Part shown: piece by piece, positions 7,801-18,711 of the stretch
Position numbering within the stretch: the first letter of the stretch is position 1
Layout: every line of letters starts with the position of its first letter
Assembly (NCBI RefSeq): GCF_001953865.1
Contig: NZ_MQUQ01000005.1
Span: 585,256-649,255 of the forward strand
From: Amycolatopsis coloradensis
GTDB taxonomy: Bacteria > Actinomycetota > Actinomycetes > Mycobacteriales > Pseudonocardiaceae
Direction of reading: 5' to 3'
DNA length: 64,000 nucleotides
Program-made: the position numbers and the translations under genes
Notes under the pieces: model-generated
The model's database searches: none
Seen by the model: the letters and a program-made list of their open reading frames with translations, nothing else
What the model was told of the DNA's origin: nothing

Positions 7801-9363
7801 ATGGGGAACACGATGAACGAGCTGAGTCGACGCGGGCTGCTTGCCGGTGCCGGAGCCGTGGCCGTCAGCGCGACGGTCGGCGGCGTCGCCGACGCGGAAC
7901 TTCACGAACCCGGTGCGGTGACGGTCCGTCCCGGCGACTCCCGTTACGACGGTTTGGTGCGTGCCAACAACTTCCGTTTCGTGGGGAAGCCCGACGAGGT
8001 GCGCCTGACCGGATCGACCGGCCAGGTCGTCCGCGCGGTGTCGGACGCCGTGCGGTCAGGCCGGCGGATCGCGGTGCGCAGCGGCGGGCACTGCTTCGAG
8101 AACCTCACCGCCGATCCGGCGGCGCGGACGCTGATCGATCTGTCGCGAATGGACGCCGTCGGCTACGACTCCGCGCGACGCGCCTTCTTCGTCGAGCCCG
8201 GCGCGACCCTCGGGCAGGTGTACAGGACCCTCGGGCGCGGTTGGGGCGTGACGATCCCGGCGGGAGGCTGTCCCGAAGTCGGCGCGGGCGGGCACATCGC
8301 CGGTGGCGGGTACGGCCCGCTGTCGCGGCGGTACGGGGCCGTGGTCGATCACCTGGAAGCCGTCGAGGTGGTCGTGGCCGATCAGCCGGGCGTCCGTGCC
8401 GTGGTGGCCTCCCGAGACCAGAACCACGACCTGTGGTGGGCGCACACCGGCGGCGGCGGGGGCAACTTCGGCGTGGTGACCCGCTACTGGCTGCGTTCGC
8501 CCGGCGCCACCGGCACCGACCCGTCCCGTCTGCTGCCGCCGCAACCACGGGAGATGCTGACCTGCCTCGCCGTCTGGAACTGGGACGATCAGGCGTTCAC
8601 CGAAATCGTCGGGAATTTCGGCGCCTGGATGGAACGCAACAGCGCCCCTGGCTCACCGAGCACCGGCCTGTACCCGATCCTGCACCTGAAGCACCGCGAC
8701 ACCGGCACCCTCGAACTCACCGTTCAAGCCGATGCGGACCTCCCCGGCGTGGATCGGCTGGTGACCGGCCTCGTCACCGCGCTCGGCGTCGAGCCCGCGT
8801 ACACCTACCGGTACAAGGCGCCGTGGTCACACGCGACGACCTGGCCCGGCCTCGGGCAACCCGGTGATGTGGCGACGCGGCGGTACAAGATCAAGGCCGC
8901 GTACCTGCGCCGGTCGTTCACGCCGGCCCAGCTCGCGACGATCCACCGGCACTTGAGCGAGGCCACGACGGTGCGGGGCGGGATTCAGGTCATCGGTTAC
9001 GGAGGCCAGGTCGCCGCCGTCGCTCCCGAGGCGACCGCGATCGCGCAGCGCGGGGCGATCATGAAGGCCGTCTACAGCTCACTGTGGCTGGAACCGTCGG
9101 ATGACGCGGCGAATCTGTCCTGGGTGCGTGAGTTGTACCGGGACGTCTACTCCGCGACCGGTGGGGTGCCGGTCGATGACGGCTCGTACATCAACTATCC
9201 CGACGTCGACCTGGCCGATCCGGCCTGGAACACGTCCGGAGTGCCTTGGTCGACGTTGTACTACCAGGGGAACTATCCGCGTTTGCGGCGGGTGAAGGCG
9301 CGGTGGGATCCGCGGAACGTCTTCACGCACGCGCTGGGGATCGAGTTGCTGTCGGGCACTTGA
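7801..9363 (+). CDS. exported FAD-dependent oxidoreductase, berberine-bridge-enzyme-like
   Basis: A 520-residue flavoprotein with an N-terminal twin-arginine signal (SRRGLLAGAGAVAVSATVGG), so it is probably folded and flavinylated in the cytoplasm and exported by Tat. The FAD-binding PCMH domain shows VRSGGHCFEN; its histidine is the usual site of 8-alpha-histidyl flavin attachment. CPEVGAGGHIAGGGYGPLSRRYG supplies the second bridging region, although its cysteine position should be compared with bicovalent relatives. The C-terminal BBE motif (YINYPDVDL, then YYQGNYPRLRRVKARWDPRNVF) is clear. Two in-frame ATGs, 7801 and 7813, are possible starts. Family members oxidise sugars, alcohols or secondary metabolites; the substrate is unknown. 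Confidence 0.9.
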   Translation: MGNTMNELSRRGLLAGAGAVAVSATVGGVADAELHEPGAVTVRPGDSRYDGLVRANNFRFVGKPDEVRLTGSTGQVVRAVSDAVRSGRRIAVRSGGHCFENLTADPAARTLIDLSRMDAVGYDSARRAFFVEPGATLGQVYRTLGRGWGVTIPAGGCPEVGAGGHIAGGGYGPLSRRYGAVVDHLEAVEVVVADQPGVRAVVASRDQNHDLWWAHTGGGGGNFGVVTRYWLRSPGATGTDPSRLLPPQPREMLTCLAVWNWDDQAFTEIVGNFGAWMERNSAPGSPSTGLYPILHLKHRDTGTLELTVQADADLPGVDRLVTGLVTALGVEPAYTYRYKAPWSHATTWPGLGQPGDVATRRYKIKAAYLRRSFTPAQLATIHRHLSEATTVRGGIQVIGYGGQVAAVAPEATAIAQRGAIMKAVYSSLWLEPSDDAANLSWVRELYRDVYSATGGVPVDDGSYINYPDVDLADPAWNTSGVPWSTLYYQGNYPRLRRVKARWDPRNVFTHALGIELLSGT

Positions 9364-9660
9364 CGCGATTCGGGCGACCCCGATGGGAGGCAAGTGAGGA
9401 TTGGTGACTGCGGTTGCTGAACGCTGCCGACCACAGCGGCAACTCGGCTGTGGTGCGGCTGATCGGCCTAAGCGACGACGATCAACTTCGGGACTGGCTC
9501 ACCAGCGGCTGGACGGTTGATTCCGTGAAAATCATGTGCAGCTCAATGAGGTGCTGTGACTGTCCGTAGAGGCGCTTCGCGCGTGGAAGCGTCCTTGGTT
9601 CACGCTGAAGGACGTCCTCGCTCGAGATGCACTTCACGCGACCTTCACGGAATCACTCAT
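9364..9660. other. intergenic region with possible gene remnant and inverted repeat
   Basis: About 300 bases without an intact gene. From 9413 to 9565 one forward frame reads like protein (LLNAADHSGNSAVVRLIGL, then DQLRDWLTSGW) but has a stop just upstream and no start. It could be a fragment of a serine-hydrolase-like gene, which I cannot confirm. TGATTCCGTGAA at 9519 and its complement TTCACGGAATCA at 9644 form an inverted pair that brackets about 115 bases, and the second belongs to the 30-base dispersed repeat. Confidence 0.4.
9629..9658 (-). repeat. dispersed 30-base repeat, copy 2
   Basis: Inverted copy of the repeat at 4240-4269, differing at one position. It ends two bases before the stop codon of the hemolysin III gene, so it could also serve as part of a 3' end signal. 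The partial copy at 9519-9545 lies head to head with it. Confidence 0.7.
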
Positions 9661-10347
9661 CTAGGCGTACATCGCCAGCCAGATCGCGATGTAGTGCGAG
9701 ACAGCCGCGAGAACCGTGCAGGCGTGGAAGTACTCGTGGTACCCGAACGTGTCCGGGAAGTGGTTCGGCCACTTCACCGCGTAGAACACCGCGCCCAGTG
9801 TGTAGAACAGCCCACCGACGCAGAGCAGTACGAGCGCCGCGATCCCGGCGTGCGCGCCCAGTTCGGGAAGGACGAAGACGGCGACCCAGCCGAGTGCGAT
9901 GTAGATCGGCACGCCCAGCCACCGTGGCGCGTTCGGCCACAGCATCTTCAGGGTGACGCCGCCGATCGCGCCGCCCCACACGATCGCGAGCACGATGTAC
10001 CCGGTCGGCTGCGACATCGCCAGAAGGGCGAACGGCGTGTAAGTGCCGGCGATGAACAGGAAGATCATCGAGTGGTCGGCGCGCTTCATCCATTCGTATG
10101 CCCGTGGGCTCCACAAACGACGGTGGTAGAGCGCGCTCACGCCGAAGAGGCCCAGTACGGTCAGGCCGTAGACCGAAGTGGACAAAACGGCGATGGGCGA
10201 CACAGTGGACGCCGCGAGGCTGATGAGGGCCGCGGCTCCGGCGACGGCGCCGAAGAAGGACCAGAAGTGAAGGTGGCCCCGCAGGCGAGGACGTGTGTCC
10301 ACCAAGGGCGTGGGGCCGGACGGCTGGGGTTCGGTCTCTACGCTCAC
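9661..10347 (-). CDS. hemolysin III / PAQR-family membrane protein
   Basis: A 228-residue integral membrane protein with seven predicted helices. The family metal site is visible: SALYHRR near residue 71, RADHSMIF near residue 89, and a C-terminal HEYFHACTV cluster, giving the Ser/His/Asp/His set seen in adiponectin-receptor relatives and bacterial HlyIII. Start is the GTG at 10347 with GAGAG just upstream. It corresponds to Rv1085c in position and orientation. Bacterial members are thought to be lipid-modifying hydrolases rather than true hemolysins; the substrate here is unknown. Confidence 0.87.
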   Translation of the reverse strand: MSVETEPQPSGPTPLVDTRPRLRGHLHFWSFFGAVAGAAALISLAASTVSPIAVLSTSVYGLTVLGLFGVSALYHRRLWSPRAYEWMKRADHSMIFLFIAGTYTPFALLAMSQPTGYIVLAIVWGGAIGGVTLKMLWPNAPRWLGVPIYIALGWVAVFVLPELGAHAGIAALVLLCVGGLFYTLGAVFYAVKWPNHFPDTFGYHEYFHACTVLAAVSHYIAIWLAMYA

Positions 10348-10433
10348 TCTCTCAGGTTACGGCACCGTAGGTTTTTTGCCAGTGTCCGTGGCGCGTCCCA
10401 CTGGGGCCCGCGGGGTGACTACCCTCCACTGGC

Positions 10434-11210
10434 GTGAGTCTTCGGTCCTTCTTGTCAGACGTCGTGTACAGCGCCTACGGCAGGCGCCTGATCCAGCAGG
10501 CCAAGGGGCGTCATCCACGCCACATCGCCATCATGCTGGACGGCAACCGCCGCTGGGCGCGCGAAGCGGGCTTCACCGACGTCGCCGACGGCCACCGGGC
10601 CGGCGCCAAGAAGATCGCCGACTTCCTGAGCTGGTGCAACGAGGCCGACGTCGAGGTCGTCACCATGTGGCTGCTCTCGACCGACAACCTCGGCCGCGCG
10701 GCCGAGGAACTCAGTCCCCTGCTGAAGATCATCACCGACGTCACCGACGAGCTCGCCGCGCCGCACACGCCGTGGCGGCTCCGCATCGTGGGAGCCCTTG
10801 ACCTGTTGCCCCCGGAGGTCGCGAAGGCCCTCAGCGCGGCCGCGGAACGCACCGAAGGGCGTTCCGGGATGGAGGTCAACGTCGCGGTCGGTTACGGAGG
10901 GCGTCAGGAGATCGCCGACGCGGTCCGCAAACTTCTGCTCCAGCACGCCGACGAAGGCACCTCGATCCGCGAGCTCGCGAAGATTTTGGACGTCGACCAT
11001 ATTTCCGAACACATGTACACCTCGGGTCAGCCGGATCCGGATCTGATCATCCGTACCTCGGGTGAGCAGCGGCTTTCCGGATTTCTGCTCTGGCAATCGG
11101 CGCATTCGGAATTCTGGTTCACCGAAGCTTATTGGCCCGCGTTCCGCCGGGTCGATTTCCTGCGTGCCATGCGTGATTACGCCTGGCGTCACCGGCGCTT
11201 CGGTTCCTGA
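10434..11210 (+). CDS. short-chain (2Z,6E)-farnesyl diphosphate synthase, cis-prenyltransferase
   Basis: A 258-residue cis-prenyltransferase. The P-loop-like motif HIAIMLDGNRRWAR carries the catalytic aspartate and diphosphate-binding residues, and conserved IRTSGEQRLSGFLLWQ and TEAYWPAF segments are present at the C-terminus. The position after hlyIII matches Rv1086 of M. tuberculosis, which condenses IPP with GPP to Z,E-FPP, the starter for decaprenyl phosphate. By synteny this gene, rather than a full undecaprenyl/decaprenyl synthase, is the likely counterpart. GTG start at 10434. A strong hairpin terminator follows 20 bases after the stop. Confidence 0.85.
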   Translation: MSLRSFLSDVVYSAYGRRLIQQAKGRHPRHIAIMLDGNRRWAREAGFTDVADGHRAGAKKIADFLSWCNEADVEVVTMWLLSTDNLGRAAEELSPLLKIITDVTDELAAPHTPWRLRIVGALDLLPPEVAKALSAAAERTEGRSGMEVNVAVGYGGRQEIADAVRKLLLQHADEGTSIRELAKILDVDHISEHMYTSGQPDPDLIIRTSGEQRLSGFLLWQSAHSEFWFTEAYWPAFRRVDFLRAMRDYAWRHRRFGS

Positions 11211-11229
11211 GGTGCCTGACCTCGGACAA

Positions 11230-11266
11230 GACGAAGGCCCCGGAGTGCACTTCCGGGGCCTTCGTC
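11230..11266 (+). terminator. intrinsic terminator after the cis-prenyltransferase gene
   Basis: A perfect 15-bp GC-rich inverted repeat (arms GACGAAGGCCCCGGA and its complement) with a 7-base loop. It lies between convergent stop codons (11210 and 11281), so it can act in both directions. No long T-tract follows, as is common for actinobacterial hairpins. Confidence 0.8.
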
Positions 11267-11280
11267 GTAGACGCTGAAGA

Positions 11281-11538
11281 TCAGTGGTGGTGGTGCTCCA
11301 GCGGGTGGAGAATCAGAGCCGGGGTGGTGGCGATGCCCGTGTGGGTGCCGGCGACCAGCGAAGGGGCGCCATAGCCCAGCGCGCCACCGCCCTCGATGAA
11401 GGTGTTGTTAGCGTTACCGAACGTGGGGTCCGGATTACCGGTGGTGTCACCGGTCGCGGCGAACGCGGTTCCGCCGACCATCATGAGACCCGCGGCGACG
11501 GCGAGAACGAAACCGGCCTTTTTCGGCTCTGCGCACAC
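11281..11538 (-). CDS. small secreted protein with C-terminal histidine run
   Basis: An 85-residue product (if the GTG at 11538 is used; a GTG at 11571 adds 11 residues). Lys-Lys and a hydrophobic core (AGFVLAVAAGLMMVGGTAFA) form a signal peptide cleaved near AFA-ATG. The mature part, about 55 residues, is Gly/Asn/Thr-rich and ends PLEHHHH. AAGGAG lies just before the GTG, too close for ideal spacing, so the exact start is unsure. The four histidines are genomic, since the flanking DNA is continuous chromosome. Function is unknown; a surface or metal-binding peptide is conceivable. Confidence 0.6.
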   Translation of the reverse strand: MCAEPKKAGFVLAVAAGLMMVGGTAFAATGDTTGNPDPTFGNANNTFIEGGGALGYGAPSLVAGTHTGIATTPALILHPLEHHHH

Positions 11539-11948
11539 TCCTTGGTAGAGATATTCAGGTGAACGGGGCACGGAATCCGGTGGGTGTGTCCCGCGGTGAG
11601 AAAAGTACTCGCTTCACCGGGACGGTGACCATCTCGTCAGCCCATTGTGTGGGGCGAGAAAGGTGCCTTTCACTCAGTACGGTTCTCTGTCTCTGACGCA
11701 AAGGCGCTCCGCTACCCAATGTGGTAGAAGCCCGAGTTCGATCAGGTGAACGCCCTCTGTCGCGTTGATCCATCCGGGTCACGTCGAAGAGCGTCCCTGA
11801 ATGGTGATCATCACTACTTATCGTGACGGTGACCAGGCGTTGATGTCCCGCGACCGACAGTGAGATGACGGTTTGGCGAATCACCGTGGTGGCTGCCTGC
11901 GCGATCGCCCGGACGCAGGTACCTTCCGGAAGTGAGGGTTCGCGTCCC
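11539..11948. other. long intergenic region upstream of phoH2 and the small secreted gene
   Basis: About 400 bases between divergent genes, with noticeably lower GC and no protein-like frame. It must hold both promoters, but I see no convincing -35/-10 pair, riboswitch consensus or large inverted repeat. I looked for a c-di-AMP riboswitch and did not find its conserved blocks. Confidence 0.5.
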
Positions 11949-12155
11949 ATGCGGACTCTCACGGGAGGCCCTGGTCGTGGCAGTTGTCGACAGGGCGGCA
12001 CAGCCGCCCAGTGGATGCACGAGGGGGCCGGCACCCGGCCCTCGTGGCCGAGCCGTCTGACGCGGAAGGCGTCGGAAGGAGCGGTTGGCCAGGGAAGTGC
12101 CCGGCCCAGCGAGTGCGGGCGTGGTGCCACGCCCACGAGGGAGATGCCGTCGTGA
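11949..12155 (+). CDS. possible small ORF overlapping phoH2 (PhoAT-like position)
   Basis: A 68-codon frame starting ATG CGG ACT and ending in TGA, which overlaps the GTG start of phoH2 by four bases (GTGA). In mycobacteria a small antitoxin gene, phoAT, sits upstream of phoH2 and overlaps it. This frame is in the same place. The predicted product is basic, Gly/Ser/Arg/Thr-rich and has no recognised domain. Third-position GC is about 70%, lower than in neighbouring genes, so it may be a chance frame. Two other frames here are also open for part of the distance. It is a candidate only. Confidence 0.35.
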   Translation: MRTLTGGPGRGSCRQGGTAAQWMHEGAGTRPSWPSRLTRKASEGAVGQGSARPSECGRGATPTREMPS

Positions 12156-13543
12156 CTGCGCAGCGTTCACCCCGCAAGGCCTCTGGCCGTTCTTCGACCG
12201 GTGCCCCTGGCCCGGAGAAAGCCTCGATCTCGCCCGAATCCCAGCGGTCCACTTACGTGCTCGACACGTCGGTCCTGCTCTCTGACCCCTGGTCGGTGAC
12301 CCGTTTCGCCGAACACGCGGTCGTGCTCCCGCTGGTCGTCATCAGTGAACTGGAGGCGAAACGTCACCATCCCGAACTGGGCTGGTTCGCGCGTGAAGCG
12401 CTTCGCATGCTCGACGACCTGCGTCGTCAGCACGGGAGGCTCGACGCGCCGATCCCGATCGGTGAGCACGGCGGCACCCTGCAGGTGGAGTTGAACCACT
12501 CCGACCCCACGGTGCTCCCGGTCGGCTTCCGCACCGACTCCAACGACCACCGCATCCTCGCCTGCGCGCTCAACCTGGCGGCGGAACGCGCGTCGGTCAC
12601 GCTGGTGACCAAGGACATCCCCCTGCGTGTCAAAGCGGGCGCCGTCGGCCTGGAGGCCGACGAGTACCGCGCGCAGGAGGTGACGCCCTCGGGCTGGACG
12701 GGGATGGCGGACGTGGACGTCCCGCAGACCCTGGTCGACGCGCTGTTCAGCGGCCCTTCCGTCGATCCGGCGGAGTTCGGGATGCCCGAGGTCGGCGAAC
12801 TGCCCTGTCACACCGGCCTGAGGCTGCTGGCGGGCAGTTCGAGCGCGCTGGGCCGGGTCACCGCGGACAAGCGGATCCGGCTCGTGCGGGGTGACAAGGA
12901 GGCGTTCGGGCTGCACGGCCGTTCGGCCGAGCAGCGGGTGGCGCTGGATCTCCTGCTGGACTCCGACGTCGGCATCGTCTCGCTGGGCGGGCGCGCCGGT
13001 ACGGGTAAGTCGGCGCTCGCGCTCTGCGCGGGGCTGGAGTCGGTGATGGAACGCCGCCAGCACCGCAAGGTCGTGGTGTTCCGGCCGGTGTACGCGGTCG
13101 GCGGCCAGGAACTGGGCTACCTGCCCGGTTCCGAGAGCGAGAAGATGCAGCCGTGGGCGCAGGCGGTGTTCGACACCCTCGGCGGGCTGGTCAGCCAGGA
13201 CGTCCTCGACGAGGTCTTCGACCGCGGCATGCTCGAGGTGCTCCCGCTGACGCACATCCGCGGGCGGTCGCTGCACGACACGTTCGTCATCGTCGACGAG
13301 GCGCAGTCGTTGGAGCGCAACGTGCTCCTGACCGTGCTTTCGCGGCTCGGCACGGCTTCGCGGGTCGTGCTCACGCATGACGTCGCGCAGCGCGACAACC
13401 TGCGGGTCGGACGGCACGACGGTGTTTCGGCGGTGATCGAGAAGCTCAAGGGGCATCCGCTGTTCGCGCACGTCACGCTGACCCGTTCCGAGCGTTCGCC
13501 GATCGCGGCGCTCGTCACCGAGATGCTGGAGGACCACGGTTAG
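12152..13543 (+). CDS. PhoH2-type PIN domain / PhoH ATPase fusion
   Basis: A 463-residue fusion. Residues about 30-165 form a PIN ribonuclease domain ([12 protein letters not shown] with the first acidic residue, ISELEAKRH, and [13 protein letters not shown] and [10 protein letters not shown] with the later acidic residues). Residues about 260-460 form a PhoH RecA-like ATPase with Walker [11 protein letters not shown] and a DEAQ-type Walker B ([13 protein letters not shown]). The mycobacterial counterpart (Rv1095) is an RNA helicase with ribonuclease activity. The GTG at 12152 is preceded by GAGGGAGA. A long 5' leader and a possible overlapping upstream ORF suggest translational coupling. The hairpin at 13550-13586 follows the stop. 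Confidence 0.9.
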   Translation: MTAQRSPRKASGRSSTGAPGPEKASISPESQRSTYVLDTSVLLSDPWSVTRFAEHAVVLPLVVISELEAKRHHPELGWFAREALRMLDDLRRQHGRLDAPIPIGEHGGTLQVELNHSDPTVLPVGFRTDSNDHRILACALNLAAERASVTLVTKDIPLRVKAGAVGLEADEYRAQEVTPSGWTGMADVDVPQTLVDALFSGPSVDPAEFGMPEVGELPCHTGLRLLAGSSSALGRVTADKRIRLVRGDKEAFGLHGRSAEQRVALDLLLDSDVGIVSLGGRAGTGKSALALCAGLESVMERRQHRKVVVFRPVYAVGGQELGYLPGSESEKMQPWAQAVFDTLGGLVSQDVLDEVFDRGMLEVLPLTHIRGRSLHDTFVIVDEAQSLERNVLLTVLSRLGTASRVVLTHDVAQRDNLRVGRHDGVSAVIEKLKGHPLFAHVTLTRSERSPIAALVTEMLEDHG

Positions 13544-13549
13544 CCGATC

Positions 13550-13586
13550 GGGGAGTCCCTTGGGGACAGTCCTAAAGGGACTCCCC
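13550..13586. terminator. bidirectional hairpin between phoH2 and GT2
   Basis: Perfect 12-bp arms (GGGGAGTCCCTT and complement) with a 13-base loop. It begins six bases after the phoH2 stop. Its right arm contains the last sense codons of the convergent glycosyltransferase gene, whose stop codon is at 13572-13574. Confidence 0.75.
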
Positions 13587-14606
13587 GTGCTTCCCTCGCA
13601 CCGCGGCGAAATCGGCGTCGTAGGTAGGGCCGTGGGAAAGGCGGTCCGGCGCGGCCGTGGAATAGAAACACGAGATCGCCGGGATGACGAACGGGTCGCG
13701 ATCGGCGGTGAGGCTCAGCAGGAGATCCCAGTCGTCCATTTCGACCAGTGATTCGTCGAAGCGGGCTTCTTCGAGGCCCGCGCGATGGGCGACGGCGCCG
13801 GTGTCGGCGAGGTTCTCCTTGAGCAGGGCCCCACGGCTGTACGGCTTCAGCAGCAGGCTCGGCAGCCCTTCGACGTCGTCGATGACGTACCCGCCGTACG
13901 CGACGGTGACCTCCGGGTGCTCGCCGAACGCCCAGGCCAAGGCCTTGAGCCACAAAGGATGCATCGTGTTGTCGTCGTCCAGGTAGGCGACGACGTCACC
14001 GGTCGTTTCGGCGAGCGCGGCGTTGCGTGCGGCGCTGACCCGGTGGTGTGCCACGCGAATCGTGCGGATACGCGGATCTTCGAGGGCCGCGAGCACCTTG
14101 GGCGTGGAGTCCGAACTGGCGTCGTCCGCGACCACCAGTTCCCAGTTCCGATAGTGCTGCGCCTGCACCGACGCGATCGCGCGGGGCAGCAGGGTGGCGC
14201 GGTCGTGCGTCGGCAGGACGACCGAGATCTTCGGCGTGGTGGTGAGTTCCAGCGGTTCGAGCCACTGGGTGAAGGTCTGGACGGCGCGGGCCGCTTCGAG
14301 CTTTTCGGTCCGGAGATGCAGGCCTTCGAACGCGGTGTCGTGGCTGTCGAGCCAGCCGTCGAGCGCTTCCTGTCTGGCCTCGATGGCTTCCTGTTTGGCC
14401 TCGACGGTGGTGGTGCGCGCGGCGCCGTCCCGCAACGCCCGGCCGTGGTCCTCCAGCCAGGCGGTGTGGTGGTCCAGCACCGCGCGCAACCGGTCCAGTT
14501 CCGCGGCCTGGTCCGCGACCGTGGACCTCAGCGCGGCGATTTCCTCTGTGTGGCGGCGGTCCACCGCCGCCGCCGCGATTCGTCTCAGGGGCTTCACCCG
14601 GTGCAC
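13572..14606 (-). CDS. family 2 glycosyltransferase with N-terminal coiled coil
   Basis: A 344-residue protein. Residues about 10-105 are a charged coiled coil (heptads around EEIAALRSTVADQAAELDRL, then repeated EAKQEAIEARQEAL). Residues about 125-240 form a GT-A fold: KISVVLPTHDRATLLPRAI, VVADDASSDST, and DVVAYLDDDN with the DxD metal site. It lacks membrane helices, so it is probably peripheral. The GTG start at 14606 is 24 bases before the guaB1 stop on the same strand, so the two may be co-transcribed, guaB1 first. The acceptor and donor sugars cannot be told. Confidence 0.85.
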   Translation of the reverse strand: MHRVKPLRRIAAAAVDRRHTEEIAALRSTVADQAAELDRLRAVLDHHTAWLEDHGRALRDGAARTTTVEAKQEAIEARQEALDGWLDSHDTAFEGLHLRTEKLEAARAVQTFTQWLEPLELTTTPKISVVLPTHDRATLLPRAIASVQAQHYRNWELVVADDASSDSTPKVLAALEDPRIRTIRVAHHRVSAARNAALAETTGDVVAYLDDDNTMHPLWLKALAWAFGEHPEVTVAYGGYVIDDVEGLPSLLLKPYSRGALLKENLADTGAVAHRAGLEEARFDESLVEMDDWDLLLSLTADRDPFVIPAISCFYSTAAPDRLSHGPTYDADFAAVRGKHGESL

Positions 14607-14630
14607 CCTAGTGCTTTCAGGGCTCGGAGA

Positions 14631-17900
<3,270 letters not shown>

Positions 17901-18623
17901 GTAGTCGTCCGGTTCGTCCCTACGGCTGAAGGTGCCGTCGAAACCGACCGCGGCCGCCGCGAGGCCGAGGAACAGCACACCGATCAGCACGCAGTTGAAG
18001 GCGACGGCACCGTAGCCGTTGACGCCCGGGTCGACGAACGGATACGGGTGGAACCCGGTGATCGCGCCACGCACCAGCGTGACCGCGAGCCAGCCCAGCG
18101 GGTACAGCAGCGACCAGGACAGGACCCGCCACGACAACTGGCCGCGTGGCCCGAACAGCAGCCAGCCCGCGACGCACATCAGCGGCGACACCTTGTGCAG
18201 CATCGTGTCGGCGAACACGGCCCAGCCGTGCAATTCGTAGAGGTCGGCGAGCGCGACCTGGAAGACGACGCCGGTCACGGTGATGCCGACGAGGCCGGTG
18301 AGCCTCAGGACACCGAAGAGGGCCGACCGGCCCGCGGTGCCGAGCGCGAGCAGCAGGCAGGCGATGCCGACCAGGATGTTCGAGTCGATGGTGAAGAAGG
18401 CCAGCAGGTTGGCCACCCGCCCGGCCGGGGTCTCGAAGGTGCCGCCCGTGGCGCCCGCCGAGACCGGGATCTGCGCGGCGAGGCCGGCGATCACCACCAG
18501 TGCCGTCGCGCCGAACCAGGCACGCGCGATCTTGGAAGCCTGCATTCTGCCTACTTTATGGGTGACCGGGCCGGTACGTCCCGTCACCGCCGCAAGCCGC
18601 CACTCGATCGGGCGCCCCTTCGT

Positions 18624-18688
18624 CGCGATTCGTCCTCTGGTTGCGGTAGTTGGTAGCGCGAACTACCGCAACCAGAGGACGAATCGCG
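18624..18688. repeat. long perfect inverted repeat, family B copy 1
   Basis: Two perfectly complementary 28-base arms (left begins CGCGATTCGTCCTCTGGTTG) around a 9-base loop. It lies between the start of the Pr6Pr-type gene and the end of the ligB gene, both on the minus strand, so it may terminate some transcripts reading out of nearby genes. The same core (CGTCCTCTnGTTGCGGTA) occurs at 48878-48931 and, degenerate, at 56032-56095. Confidence 0.85.
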
Positions 18689-18711
18689 GGCTACCCCCGG
18701 GGGGCACTCAC

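Noticed and set aside
11281..11300. LEHHHH C-terminus as cloning-vector contamination
   Set aside because: Flanking DNA is continuous with a syntenic chromosomal region and has no vector sequence; only four histidines.
11539..11948. Possible c-di-AMP (ydaO) riboswitch before the small secreted gene
   Set aside because: Conserved GGGGAACC/GGGTGAATCC-type blocks not found on either strand.
18624..18688. Inverted repeats as a CRISPR array
   Set aside because: Each is a single hairpin; no regularly spaced direct repeats with unique spacers and no cas genes.
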